DNA from: Bacteroidales bacterium | Lineage (GTDB): Bacteria; Bacteroidota; Bacteroidia; Bacteroidales; WCHB1-69 | Direction: 5' to 3' | Assembly (NCBI GenBank): GCA_017617445.1 | Contig: JAFZWE010000015.1 | Coordinates: forward strand, 28,345-92,344 | Length of the DNA: 64,000 nucleotides | Part shown: positions 28,269 to 36,934 of the stretch, piece by piece | Position numbering within the stretch: position 1 is the stretch's first letter | Layout of the letters: each line of letters starts with the position of its first letter | The notes under the pieces: model-generated | Seen by the model: only the letters and a program-made list of their open reading frames with translations | The model's database searches: none | Told to the model about the DNA's origin: nothing | Program-made: the position numbers and the translations under genes

Positions 28269-29189
28269 TTATCTGATGAGGGTAAGGGTTCCGCTGCGCG
28301 TTTCTCCGATGCCGTGGATGGTGTAGTAGAATTGGTATAAGTAGGTGCCTTCGGGGAGGTTGGCGCCGTCCCAGTTGTTTTGATATTGGGTGGTTTGGAA
28401 AACAATGTTTCCACTTTTATTTCTGATAATCAGCTTGCTTTGATCACAATGTTCAATGCCGCTGATGACGAGAAAGTCGTTGTACCCATCTCCATTGGGG
28501 GTGATGACGTTGGGTATGGTGATTTGCACTGGGTGCGAGAGGTTGAGGTCTGAATTGTCGCGGTCAGCCAACACAGGATCGTTTTCAATGCTTGTAGTTG
28601 AGGAAACTGGTGTGTTGGAGGGAAGAGCGGGGGCGGTATGGGTGTTGTTTGGAGTGGGGGTGGTAGTGGAAGGAGTGGTGTGGGAGGCAGTGGAGGGAGA
28701 GGAGATGGTGGAAGTGGGGGCAGAGGTTGGTGTGTATGTTGGGCTAGGTGATACTGGTGTTGTGGATAGGGAGGTGGGAGTGGTGGAGAATGTGGAGGGG
28801 GTGGATGAGGTTGTGGTGGAGAGAGTATTGGGAGCTGTGGAGGTGGGAGTGGGTGAAGGGGTGACAATGGAGGTGGTGGTTTCGGGCATGGGGATGGTGT
28901 CAGCGGGTGTGGATGTGGGGGAGGGGAGGGAGTTTTGTGTGAGGGAGGGGGTGGGGGCAGGGGTGGGCTGTGAGAGGATTACAGCCAGTGTGATGCTGGT
29001 AGCCACGATGGCGGTGGATGCAATGCCGATGGCGATTTTTGCTCCGGTGCTGAGGGCGGCGTGAGCGGCAGAGGTCCCTGCTCCTGCTGAAGCGCCTGCG
29101 GCAATGCGGCTCTCAATGGCCTGCCAGCAGTGCTCTGAAGGCTGTACCTCAATGTTTCCCAGTAAATTTTGCAGTTCTTGTTCGGTCAT
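28269..29189 (-). CDS. Anti-sigma-like membrane protein with CHU_C-like C-terminal domain
   Basis: The product is 306 residues. The N-terminal about 45 residues (LLGNIEVQPSEHCWQAIESR) are cytoplasmic in style and resemble short anti-sigma segments. A membrane helix follows at about 51-72 (AIGIASTAIVATSITLAVIL), then about 150 residues very rich in Thr, Ser and Pro, and a C-terminal domain (about 223-306) with ITPNGDGYNDFLVISG, IRNKSGNIVFQT, NNWDGANLPEGTYLY, the pattern of the gliding-motility-associated CHU_C / T9SS type B domain. There is no N-terminal signal peptide. It is 19 bp downstream of an ECF sigma gene in one operon, so it likely restrains that sigma factor. The linker has strongly biased composition. 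Confidence 0.75.
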   Translation of the reverse strand: MTEQELQNLLGNIEVQPSEHCWQAIESRIAAGASAGAGTSAAHAALSTGAKIAIGIASTAIVATSITLAVILSQPTPAPTPSLTQNSLPSPTSTPADTIPMPETTTSIVTPSPTPTSTAPNTLSTTTSSTPSTFSTTPTSLSTTPVSPSPTYTPTSAPTSTISSPSTASHTTPSTTTPTPNNTHTAPALPSNTPVSSTTSIENDPVLADRDNSDLNLSHPVQITIPNVITPNGDGYNDFLVISGIEHCDQSKLIIRNKSGNIVFQTTQYQNNWDGANLPEGTYLYQFYYTIHGIGETRSGTLTLIR

Positions 29190-29208
29190 TTCTTTCCCAT
29201 TTTTGGTT

Positions 29209-29742
29209 TTATTGAATGCGTTCTTTGAGCCATGATTTGGCTCGTGTCAGTTGTGAGCGGGAAGTGCTTTCCTTGCAATTGATCATTTCAGCGATCTCTT
29301 TGTGCGAATAGCCTTCAACCACAAAAAGGTTAAAGACGACCCGAAGCGTTTCAGGCATTTTCTGCACCAATGACAGGATGTTTTTGGCCTCTGTCACTTC
29401 CACCGGGGTGCTTTGAGCGGCTTTCCACTCTCTTTCAAAAGCCTCGTCCATCGGAATCCCGTTGTGGTGCTTGTGGTGCTTCCGGAAAAAACTGATGGCA
29501 GTGTGGGTCATCACTTTCCGCATCCATGATGACAAAGAACATTCGAACCTGAATTCTTCCAAATGTGTGAAAATATGCGTAAACCCTTCAATCAAGATGT
29601 CTTCTGCTTCCTCGCGGGAATTGGCATATCTCATACATACACCCATGAGCAGTGGGGAATAGCTGTCATATAACTCTTTCTGCGCTTTTTTCTCTTTGCG
29701 CACGCAAGCTTCATACAACCGCTTTTCGTCCATCTGTTTCAT
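29209..29742 (-). CDS. ECF-type RNA polymerase sigma factor
   Basis: This 177-residue protein has a sigma-2 region (about 24-92; YSPLLMGVCMRYANSREEAE, then DILIEGFTHIF and SLSSWMRKVMTHTA) and a sigma-4 helix-turn-helix (about 122-172; VFNLFVVEGYSHKEIAEMI, ESTSRSQLTRAKSWLKE). It lacks region 3, as ECF sigmas do. A second ATG at 29733 (MDEKR) is an alternative start. The next gene encodes its probable membrane partner. No clear TAnnTTTG box was seen upstream, which would fit expression from its own sigma-specific promoter, but this is speculative. Confidence 0.93.
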   Translation of the reverse strand: MKQMDEKRLYEACVRKEKKAQKELYDSYSPLLMGVCMRYANSREEAEDILIEGFTHIFTHLEEFRFECSLSSWMRKVMTHTAISFFRKHHKHHNGIPMDEAFEREWKAAQSTPVEVTEAKNILSLVQKMPETLRVVFNLFVVEGYSHKEIAEMINCKESTSRSQLTRAKSWLKERIQ

Positions 29743-29790
29743 TTGCAGTATGACGCGAAAAAATCAAAAACGCTGCAAAAAAGATGAGAA

Positions 29791-30765
29791 TTATTTTAAT
29801 GATTTTACGATGGCTTCCACCTGGCGCATGTAGTCGCGTTTGCTTTGGTTGGGCGCATACACCCAGCCGTCAATGGAAATGGACTCGCCCTCTCCGTTGA
29901 TATAGGAGAATTGGTAGAATGGGCCTCCCATGTAGTCGGCTTCGGTTTCCCACAAACCGCGCATCTGCATACCTTCTTTTTGCCAGATGTTTAATCGTGA
30001 TACGATGGGCAGTCCCTCAAATTCCACCACAACAGGATAGATGTCTTTGGTATTGCCCTCAATATATTGGGTGGCTATGTTCCGCTTGCGGATCAGTCCA
30101 GCCGGCGACATGTCGGTGTCTTTGGATTTGTAGATGATGATGCTGCGGTCGTTTTGCGGGGTGCGGTAGGCGATCCAAAGGAAATCCGGACATTCACGTG
30201 CGATTTCATATTCCTTGGGGATGGTCAGAAGAACGCCGAATTTCTCTTTCACCTTGTTCTGCAATGCGATGTTGGGGTTTTGTGCTTGGATAAGCTGCAG
30301 CTTGGCCAGGTCGGTGACACGGAATTTCTGCAGGATCTCCTGTTGGTGCTCTTGGAAAAGCGTGACACAGGCTTGGGGATCGCTTCCCTTGATATGGACG
30401 TATGTCTGCGGACGTATCCAGTAGTTCTCCTCCAGTGTGTATGTCGTGCTGTCGCTCTGTGGATCCAGTTCCATGTAGATGATGTTGGCACGTTTGGTGA
30501 ATTCGTCTTTGAACAGGTCTGGATTGATGTGGTAAACATCAAACATCGGTTCCACTTGATTGAGGCCGGGTTGCGGCTGCCCGATGATCTCCTTTACTTG
30601 GTTCTGGTAAATGGTGTCCCATTGGGACTTGTCCATCACCAGCAGGATTTCGGAGGCTTTGCCGGTGGAGTGTTCAGCGGGGGAGACATTCAGCCCGTTC
30701 TGGATTTTTTTACAGGAGGTCAGGGCAACGAGGGCGCAGATGACCAGGATGAGAGATTTTTTCAT
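29791..30765 (-). CDS. DUF4837 family lipoprotein
   Basis: The product is 324 residues. The N-terminus KKSLILVICALVALTSCKK is a lipoprotein signal with Cys17. The mature protein matches the Bacteroidota DUF4837 pattern (SEILLVMDKSQW, RTPQNDRSIIIYK, GLWETEADYMGGPFYQFSYI, DGWVYAPNQSKRDYMRQVEA). Function is not known. It lies 82 bases after prmA on the same strand, with a hairpin between them, and just upstream of the sigma operon. Confidence 0.8.
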   Translation of the reverse strand: MKKSLILVICALVALTSCKKIQNGLNVSPAEHSTGKASEILLVMDKSQWDTIYQNQVKEIIGQPQPGLNQVEPMFDVYHINPDLFKDEFTKRANIIYMELDPQSDSTTYTLEENYWIRPQTYVHIKGSDPQACVTLFQEHQQEILQKFRVTDLAKLQLIQAQNPNIALQNKVKEKFGVLLTIPKEYEIARECPDFLWIAYRTPQNDRSIIIYKSKDTDMSPAGLIRKRNIATQYIEGNTKDIYPVVVEFEGLPIVSRLNIWQKEGMQMRGLWETEADYMGGPFYQFSYINGEGESISIDGWVYAPNQSKRDYMRQVEAIVKSLK

Positions 30766-30787
30766 TGTTTGTTATTTGATATGACGT

Positions 30788-30813
30788 GAGACGATGTCGG
30801 TTTACATCGTCTC
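30788..30813. terminator. 10-bp hairpin between prmA and the DUF4837 gene
   Basis: GAGACGATGT (30788-30797) pairs exactly with ACATCGTCTC (30804-30813) around a 6-base loop. On the minus strand no T-run follows, so this may be an mRNA-processing or attenuating hairpin and not a classical terminator. Confidence 0.4.
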
Positions 30814-30847
30814 AACAATTTTGCTTGAAGAAATGTTCAGGGGCGGA

Positions 30848-31687
30848 CTATTTGGAAAATTTGGCCGCCACCCAGTTGTTTTTTTCTTTGTATGAGATGA
30901 AGGTCAAGCCGAAGGAAGCGGCTTTTTCGCGGATGGCTTCCAGATCATGTCCTTGGTAGAATCCGCTGAAGAAGATGCTTCCGCCGGGACGAAGGGCTTG
31001 GGCATAACGGGGCATGTCATTGAGCAGGATGTTCCGGTTGATGTTGGCGAAAATGATGTCAAAGCGGTCCTCGCCGATGGCAGTGGCATCCCCTAACCGG
31101 ACGGTGATGTCCTCGGTGTGATTGCGGGCGTTGTTCTCAATGTTGTTCTCGTAGGCCCAGCGGTCATTGTCAATGGCTGTCACGGGAGCCGCACCGCGCA
31201 GGCGGGCCAGGATGGACAGCACTCCGGTGCCGGATCCCATGTCCAAAAGGCTTTTGCCATGGAAATCCTCTTCCAAGATATACTCAATCATGAGGGAAGT
31301 GGTCTCGTGGTGAGCCGTTCCAAATGACATTTTCGGCTCAATCACGATTTCATACTTGACATCTGTGCGGGGGGCGTGGAATGGAGCACGGATATAACAT
31401 TGCCCACAGAGAAGCACGGGCTCGTAGTTGGATTCCCACACCGCATTCCAGTCCTGCTCCTCCACCCGTGTGACCGTATATTGCACAGTCACATCCAATC
31501 CGTGGTTTTCCAGCGTGTCGCGAAGGAGGTCTCCATCGTAAAGCTCCTCTTTGATGTAGGCCAGCAGAACATTTTCCTCCTCTCCATCCATGAAGCTGTC
31601 GCATCCGGCATCCCCTAACATGGCGGTGAAAATGTCTTTCCACGGCTCCGGGGAGGGAAGGGTCAGTTTGATTTCAAGATAGGCCAT
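30848..31687 (-). CDS. prmA: PrmA, ribosomal protein L11 methyltransferase
   Basis: This 279-residue enzyme methylates ribosomal protein L11 with S-adenosylmethionine. It has an N-terminal L11-recognition part (about 1-110) and a Rossmann methyltransferase domain (KSLLDMGSGTGVLSILARL, VTAIDNDRWAYENN, FDIIFANINRNILL). GTFGTAH-like KMSFGTAHHETT is also a family block. The ATG at 31687 is preferred over a GTG at 31696 that overlaps the upstream stop codon; both are in frame. Confidence 0.94.
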   Translation of the reverse strand: MAYLEIKLTLPSPEPWKDIFTAMLGDAGCDSFMDGEEENVLLAYIKEELYDGDLLRDTLENHGLDVTVQYTVTRVEEQDWNAVWESNYEPVLLCGQCYIRAPFHAPRTDVKYEIVIEPKMSFGTAHHETTSLMIEYILEEDFHGKSLLDMGSGTGVLSILARLRGAAPVTAIDNDRWAYENNIENNARNHTEDITVRLGDATAIGEDRFDIIFANINRNILLNDMPRYAQALRPGGSIFFSGFYQGHDLEAIREKAASFGLTFISYKEKNNWVAAKFSK

Positions 31688-31692
31688 GGCAA

Positions 31693-33501
31693 TCACTCTT
31701 CAACTCTGTCGAAAACGCCAGTGGAGGTGAACCACAGGTATTTGGCGTATTTTGACTTGTTGGGTACAATAATTACTTTGTAGAAGTTCTTGCCGTCTTT
31801 TTTCACTGAAAAATATTGTTGGATTTCAGCTTTTCCGTAGGTCTCTTTGATATAGTTCTCAATTTCGGGCATCACTTTGCTCACATCCAGGAAGTATAGA
31901 TCCTCGAGCAGGGTGCCCTCGGGGGTGAAGATACACATTTCACGGCCTTTGGTTCCCAGGAACTGGGCGGCAAAGTTTTCGTTTTCATCTTCATCCCAAA
32001 CGGGGTCAACCACACGGGGGAATTTGGTCTTGAAGGCATTGAGCACCACTTCAGGAACATCGATTTCATCATATTCTCCGTAGGATTTCACGGTCTTCAT
32101 GCCGTCGTGCATCACTTTGCGGAGGAAGGTGCCGTTCTTGTCAAAGAAGAGCTCGATGTAACCAGCGCCGGAGGAGACGATCTCCACACGGTAGATCTCG
32201 CCGAGGTCGGAATCCTCTTCGGTTTCCGCCAGACGGATGTTGTAAGGCGGATAGTTGGAGGAAACGTAAGATTTGATGTTGGCGGGCAGCTCGTCAATGG
32301 CGGCTTGGATGTCTTCCTGGCTGGCGGCTACATCCGTGAACAGATCGGGATCGTTGAAGGGATCCTCAAAGTTCGGATCCACTGTGCGGATGAGTTTGCG
32401 GGTCTTTTCATCAAACCAAGCGCCGGTCGGGATTTTCTTTTTCCAGTTTTTCTTTTCGTAAAATTCCACATACACCTTGTTTTTCTTATCGGCGCGCATC
32501 TCTTTGTATGCCTTGCTGAACTTGTATCCTTTGTAATAGGTGTCCAGATGTTTGGTCATTGCGCTGTTGAGGCGTTCCTGAAGCATGTAGGAGTAGGTTT
32601 TTTTCCATACGCCTTTTTTGGAGACGAACACTTCCATGGGGAGTTCGCGCATGATACACTTGCCCACGTAGGTTTCACCTACAAGGAACCACTTGGTGTT
32701 TTCGGGTTTGGTGGCTTTTTTCTTGAAGGTCTTCATGACAGCGGCAGGCACCTCTTTTTCAGAAATGGCATATTGTGCCCATGGGTCATGCGGGGCTTCT
32801 GCCTCTTTTTTGCCTTTCTTGCTCTTCTCTTTTTTGTCCTTGTCGGCAGCGGGTGCCTTTTCCACTACTTCTTTCTCCTTTTGAGGTTTTTCCACTTCGG
32901 CTTTCTCATTCTTGGCCGCTTCCACTTTGGCGGGCTTTTCGTTGGAGACTACCTCCACCTTGGCGGGCTTGCCGGCGTTGCGGTCGGTAGTGGCCTGTGC
33001 GGGTTCGTCCGTGCGGAGCACAAATCCGGGAGGATCCTCGCGCTTGATAAGGTTGCCCACATAGTCAAAAGTCAGCACGGAGGGCTGGTCTTTGCCGCCC
33101 ACCTCGGGATAACGCACCTCAATGTAGTAGTGGGTGCTTACCTTCGGCATCTCCTGAAGGGTGCATACGGAAATCTGGTAATAGGGATAGTTGCTGTTGA
33201 CATAGTTGTTGATGCTCAACGGGATCTCTTTGGTCGGGATGGGGTAGCTGGTACGGATCCATGTGCCGTCGTTGGAAAAATAGGCTTTTCCGTCAGAGCC
33301 GTCATCTTTGAAAATAGCCACATACTGGTTGTCTTCAAGCATCCAGTAGGAGATTTTGGCACTGGGATATTCCACGTTGAATGATTGGGTGACGTCGCCG
33401 GGAACGTCATCGGTTTTAAGCTTTTGCGCCTGCAACTCAGAGGTCAGGCACAGGGAAATTTGCAAAAGTGCAATGATGGAAAGGATTCTGAATATTTTCA
33501 T
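31693..33501 (-). CDS. Exported PepSY-like repeat protein with Lys/Glu-rich linker
   Basis: The product is 602 residues with a signal peptide (ILSIIALLQISLCLTSELQA). It contains several PepSY-like (DUF2874-type) units: VPGDVTQSFNVEYPSAKISY, VPAAVMKTFKKKATKPENTK, LPANIKSYVSSNYPPYNIRL and VPEVVLNAFKTKFPRVVDPV, each followed by YVAIF- or NFAAQF-like beta strands. Residues about 170-240 are a low-complexity Lys/Glu/Ala linker. Such proteins are periplasmic or surface-located; no enzymatic motif is visible. Its stop overlaps a possible GTG start of prmA, so the two are cotranscribed. A -7 box at 33537-33544 drives it. Confidence 0.75.
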   Translation of the reverse strand: MKIFRILSIIALLQISLCLTSELQAQKLKTDDVPGDVTQSFNVEYPSAKISYWMLEDNQYVAIFKDDGSDGKAYFSNDGTWIRTSYPIPTKEIPLSINNYVNSNYPYYQISVCTLQEMPKVSTHYYIEVRYPEVGGKDQPSVLTFDYVGNLIKREDPPGFVLRTDEPAQATTDRNAGKPAKVEVVSNEKPAKVEAAKNEKAEVEKPQKEKEVVEKAPAADKDKKEKSKKGKKEAEAPHDPWAQYAISEKEVPAAVMKTFKKKATKPENTKWFLVGETYVGKCIMRELPMEVFVSKKGVWKKTYSYMLQERLNSAMTKHLDTYYKGYKFSKAYKEMRADKKNKVYVEFYEKKNWKKKIPTGAWFDEKTRKLIRTVDPNFEDPFNDPDLFTDVAASQEDIQAAIDELPANIKSYVSSNYPPYNIRLAETEEDSDLGEIYRVEIVSSGAGYIELFFDKNGTFLRKVMHDGMKTVKSYGEYDEIDVPEVVLNAFKTKFPRVVDPVWDEDENENFAAQFLGTKGREMCIFTPEGTLLEDLYFLDVSKVMPEIENYIKETYGKAEIQQYFSVKKDGKNFYKVIIVPNKSKYAKYLWFTSTGVFDRVEE

Positions 33502-33536
33502 AATCTTGATGTTATTGTCTATAAAAAGATGAGCCG

Positions 33537-33544
33537 CAAAAATA
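33537..33544 (-). promoter_or_regulatory. -7 box for the PepSY-like gene
   Basis: The minus strand reads TATTTTTG, 35 bases before the ATG at 33501. Confidence 0.6.
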
Positions 33545-33629
33545 GCAATTTTTTTGAAATCTCGTTTTGATTTTTTTTATCCGGGTTTTTCTTACGAAAA
33601 TAAGGGGTTTATGGTTACATAATTTGTTG

Positions 33630-33637
33630 TATTTTTG
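33630..33637 (+). promoter_or_regulatory. -7 box for mtaB
   Basis: TATTTTTG lies 8 bases before the mtaB ATG at 33646, implying a leaderless or very short-leader mRNA. Confidence 0.55.
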
Positions 33638-33645
33638 CCGCCGAT

Positions 33646-34890
33646 ATGCAGAATCTGGTCACTTTTTCGATTCATACGTTAGGATGCAAGTTGAATTTCA
33701 GCGAGTCTTCCGATATTGCAAGGCGCTTGGAAGAGGTTGGATTTGGCCGTTCGGAGTGCCCTGATTTTTTGCTGGTGAACAGTTGTGCGGTGACGGCTGT
33801 TGCGGAAAAGAAGGTGCGCAATCTGGTCGCTCATCTGCATCGCGAGTTGCCAGATGCAAGGATTGTGGTGCTGGGTTGCTATGCAGCCCTCCGCCCGCAA
33901 GAGATCCTGAAATGGCCGGGCGTGGTTGCCACATTCGGCAACAACGACAAGTTGAATGTCATCCCCTTCATGCAAAACGCCGCTCTGCCCGCCGCCCCTC
34001 CCTTTTTTGCTGCCTTCTCCTCTTCCGACCGCACCCGCTCTTTTCTGAAAATCCAGGACGGCTGCGACTACCATTGCACCTACTGCACGGTATGGAAAGC
34101 CCGAGGGGAAAGCAGAAGCGACACCATTCCGCATGTGCTTGAGGAGATCAGGCGTATTGTCAGCATGGGAATGAAGGAGGTCAACCTCACCGGGGTGAAT
34201 CTGGGGGATTTCGGCCGGCATGACGGACATGGTTTCGGAGAGCTGCTGGAGGCGATTGAAGCGGAAGGGTTGGAGGTGCGTATCCGCATTTCCTCTATTG
34301 AACCGAATTTGCTGACGGAGGACATCATCCAACTGGCGGCCCGCTCCCGAATCATCATGCCGCATTTTCACATTCCCCTGCAGTCGCCCTGCAACCGTGT
34401 GCTGGGACTGATGCACCGGCGCTACACCCGCGAGTTTTTCGCAGAAAAGGTGCGCAGAGTGAAAGAAGCCATGCCTCATGCCTGCATCGCCATGGACGTG
34501 ATTGCGGGGTTTCCTACCGAAACGGAGAGCGAGTTTGAGGAGGGTTTGCAATTCCTGGAACAGTTGCCAGCCAGCTATTTCCATGTGTTTACCTACTCCC
34601 GCCGCCCCGCAACCCCCGCCGCCGAAATGGACGGGCAAGTGCCTCCCGCAGTGAAAAAAATCAGGACCAACCGGCTGATTGAACTTTCTGACCGGAAAAA
34701 ATGGGATTTCTACCGCAGCCAAATCGGAAAAGTACGGCCTGTGTTGTGGGAGTCAGAGTTGAAAAACAAGATGATGTGCGGATTCACCGACAATTATGTG
34801 AAACTGAAAACAAAGTATGATGCAAGTCGGGTGAATCTTGTTCAAGATATTGAAATAAAAGAAGATATGTTTGATTTGCGTTCGGAGTGA
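33646..34890 (+). CDS. mtaB: MtaB-type tRNA methylthiotransferase
   Basis: This 414-residue radical-SAM enzyme converts t6A37 of tRNA to ms2t6A. It has the N-terminal UPF0004 domain (FSIHTLGCKLNFSES, LVNSCAVTAVAEKK, VVLGCYA, with three cluster cysteines), the radical-SAM motif CDYHCTYC (CxxxCxxC), then IRISSIEPNLL, FHIPLQSPCNRVLGLMHRRY and DVIAGFPTETE. The TRAM-like C-terminal part is short. The VNSCAVTA and HIPLQSP blocks fit MtaB better than MiaB or RimO. Confidence 0.93.
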   Translation: MQNLVTFSIHTLGCKLNFSESSDIARRLEEVGFGRSECPDFLLVNSCAVTAVAEKKVRNLVAHLHRELPDARIVVLGCYAALRPQEILKWPGVVATFGNNDKLNVIPFMQNAALPAAPPFFAAFSSSDRTRSFLKIQDGCDYHCTYCTVWKARGESRSDTIPHVLEEIRRIVSMGMKEVNLTGVNLGDFGRHDGHGFGELLEAIEAEGLEVRIRISSIEPNLLTEDIIQLAARSRIIMPHFHIPLQSPCNRVLGLMHRRYTREFFAEKVRRVKEAMPHACIAMDVIAGFPTETESEFEEGLQFLEQLPASYFHVFTYSRRPATPAAEMDGQVPPAVKKIRTNRLIELSDRKKWDFYRSQIGKVRPVLWESELKNKMMCGFTDNYVKLKTKYDASRVNLVQDIEIKEDMFDLRSE

Positions 34891-34916
34891 ATCATTCTGT
34901 GCTAAAGAAATTGAAG

Positions 34917-36812
34917 ATGAATATGCGAAAATTTTTCAGGTTTATCCGTTCCCTGGATGTGGTTCACAGCAGTTGGATTTTCATATTGGATGCCCTTTGT
35001 GTGCTGATGGCTACCTTTTTTGCCATGCTGCTCCGCTCGGATTTTTCTATGCTGAAAGATGCGGATTTTTCCAAGATGGATTATCTGCTTATTCCTTTGG
35101 GCGTCACTGCCGTGCGCTCTCTGATTTTCTTTGTTTTCAAAACCGACAGGATTATTGTCAGGTACACCAATACCAATAATATTTTCCGCTTGCTCTTGGC
35201 TTGTATCGCCGGATCTCTGCTGCTGGTGGTGGCCAATGTGGTCAAATTTGCGGTGGTCGGCACTTTCTTTGTGCCTCATTCCGTGGTGGTGATGGAGTTC
35301 TTCATCACTTTGTTGTTGCTGGTCTTTTACCGTCTGACTTTCAAAATGCTCTATCTGGAGATTGTCAACCCCTCCAAAAAAAAGAGAGATGTGGTCATTT
35401 TCGGGGCTGGCGATTCCGGATTGACCACCAAGCGCGCTTTGGATCGCGACATGCACAGCCGTTACCATGTGACGGCTTTCTTTGACCGGGACCCCGCCAA
35501 AATAGGTAAGAAACTGGAGGATATCGACGTGTTGGATTCTTCTCAACTGTCGGATTTCCTTTCAAGAAACTCGGTCAATTTTTTGATTATCGCCATTCAG
35601 AACTTGCCACCGGAACAGATGAATGAAATCACGGAGATCGGTTTGAAATACCAGGTCAAAGTGCTGGTCGTTCCCCCCGTGATGAAGTGGATCAATGGCG
35701 AGTTGAGTTTCAAGCAAATTAAGAAGGTGAAAATTGAGGACTTGTTGGAAAGAAGTCAGATTTCATTGGATATGGATTTGATAACCAAGGATTTGAGTGG
35801 GAAGAAAATTTGCATTACCGGTGCGGCTGGCTCCATCGGAAGCGAGATTGTACGTCAGGTGATGAAATTCGGCTTCAAGAAATTGATCCTGATTGATAAT
35901 GCGGAAACACCGGTGTTCTTCCTTAGGAACGAGTGTTTCGCGGCCAAAGGCAACCGTGACATCCTCATTGAGGTGGCCAGTATCCGTGATGAAGCCCGGA
36001 TGGAGGAGATTTTCTCCCGTGAAAGGCCGGACATCATTTATCATGCCGCGGCATACAAGCACGTCCCTGTCATGGAGGACAATGTGAACGCGGCTATCAA
36101 AACAAATGTGCAGGGAACCAGACTGTTGGCGGAACTTTCTGTGAAATACGGAGTGAAGAAGTTTGTGATGGTTTCCACCGACAAGGCGGTGAATCCGACC
36201 AATGTCATGGGGGCTTCCAAGCGGATTGCGGAGATTTATGTGCAGGCATTGAATTTCCATCAGCAGACCACCCGCTTTATCACCACCAGATTCGGTAATG
36301 TGCTGGGAACCAACGGTTCGGTGATTCCCATTTTCCGCCGACAGATTGAGGCTGGCGGCCCTGTCACGGTCACGCATCCGGACATTACCCGCTATTTTAT
36401 GACCATCCCCGAGGCTTGCCAGCTGGTGCTCAACGCCGGGGCCATGGGTCAGGGAGGTGAGATTTTCATCTTTGACATGGGAAAGCCAGTCAAAATCTAC
36501 GACCTCGCTGTGAAGATGATCAAGCTCTCTGGACTCACTTTGGGACAGGATATTCAAATCTCCATTCTCGGCCTCCGCCCCGGAGAGAAACTGTATGAGG
36601 AACTGCTGGCCAACAAGGAGAACACGCTGCCCACTCCCAATGACAAAATCATGATCGCCAAGGTGCGTCAGTATGATTATGATACGGTGGTAAAGGAGGT
36701 GGATGAACTGGTGGCTTTGAAAGATTCAGATCCGTTTGTCATTGTAAAGAAAATGAAACAGATAGTTCCGGAGTATGTGAGCCAGAATTCTGAATTCGCT
36801 GCTTTGGATTAA
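34917..36812 (+). CDS. CapD/FlaA1-type nucleotide-sugar dehydratase/epimerase
   Basis: The product is about 631 residues. Four membrane helices occupy the first about 140 residues, followed by a CoA/NAD-binding-like fold (VVIFGAGDSGLTTKRAL) and a C-terminal SDR domain with NAD loop ITGAAGSIGSEIVRQ and VSTDKAVNPTNVMGASKR, in which Tyr of the usual YxxxK is Met, as in FlaA1/PglF-type UDP-sugar 4,6-dehydratases. It makes modified sugars for surface glycans. ATG 34917 or 34923 are the likely starts; a GTG at 34887 overlaps mtaB. Probably in an operon with mtaB (26 bp gap). Confidence 0.9.
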   Translation: MNMRKFFRFIRSLDVVHSSWIFILDALCVLMATFFAMLLRSDFSMLKDADFSKMDYLLIPLGVTAVRSLIFFVFKTDRIIVRYTNTNNIFRLLLACIAGSLLLVVANVVKFAVVGTFFVPHSVVVMEFFITLLLLVFYRLTFKMLYLEIVNPSKKKRDVVIFGAGDSGLTTKRALDRDMHSRYHVTAFFDRDPAKIGKKLEDIDVLDSSQLSDFLSRNSVNFLIIAIQNLPPEQMNEITEIGLKYQVKVLVVPPVMKWINGELSFKQIKKVKIEDLLERSQISLDMDLITKDLSGKKICITGAAGSIGSEIVRQVMKFGFKKLILIDNAETPVFFLRNECFAAKGNRDILIEVASIRDEARMEEIFSRERPDIIYHAAAYKHVPVMEDNVNAAIKTNVQGTRLLAELSVKYGVKKFVMVSTDKAVNPTNVMGASKRIAEIYVQALNFHQQTTRFITTRFGNVLGTNGSVIPIFRRQIEAGGPVTVTHPDITRYFMTIPEACQLVLNAGAMGQGGEIFIFDMGKPVKIYDLAVKMIKLSGLTLGQDIQISILGLRPGEKLYEELLANKENTLPTPNDKIMIAKVRQYDYDTVVKEVDELVALKDSDPFVIVKKMKQIVPEYVSQNSEFAALD

Positions 36813-36903
36813 AAATGTTTCATTTTCCTGTCTGTAGTTTCAAAAAAAATGAAACACAGATGAATTTATTGGTGGGAATGGGGATTTTTTCTCATAAAAA
36901 TCG

Positions 36904-36911
36904 TAAATTTG
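36904..36911 (+). promoter_or_regulatory. -7 box for the TonB-dependent receptor gene
   Basis: TAAATTTG matches TAnnTTTG and lies 23 bases before the ATG at 36935. It argues against starts further upstream. Confidence 0.65.
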
Positions 36912-36934
36912 CCGCCTTAAATTTGAAGGGAAAA

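Noticed and set aside
28550-29000. Low-complexity stretch considered as a tandem repeat or CRISPR-like array
   Set aside because: There is no regular repeat unit or spacer; it is the irregular coding of a Ser/Thr/Pro linker.
28456-29064. Val/Gly/Glu-rich open frame opposite the CHU_C-domain protein
   Set aside because: It arises from the antisense of the Thr/Ser/Pro-rich linker; low complexity only.
32107-33384. 425-codon open frame opposite the PepSY-like gene
   Set aside because: The minus-strand product has a signal peptide, repeats and a well-placed promoter; the plus-strand translation has none of these.
36815-36934. Upstream start for the TonB-dependent receptor
   Set aside because: The -7 box at 36904-36911 lies inside this extension and the signal peptide starts at 36935.
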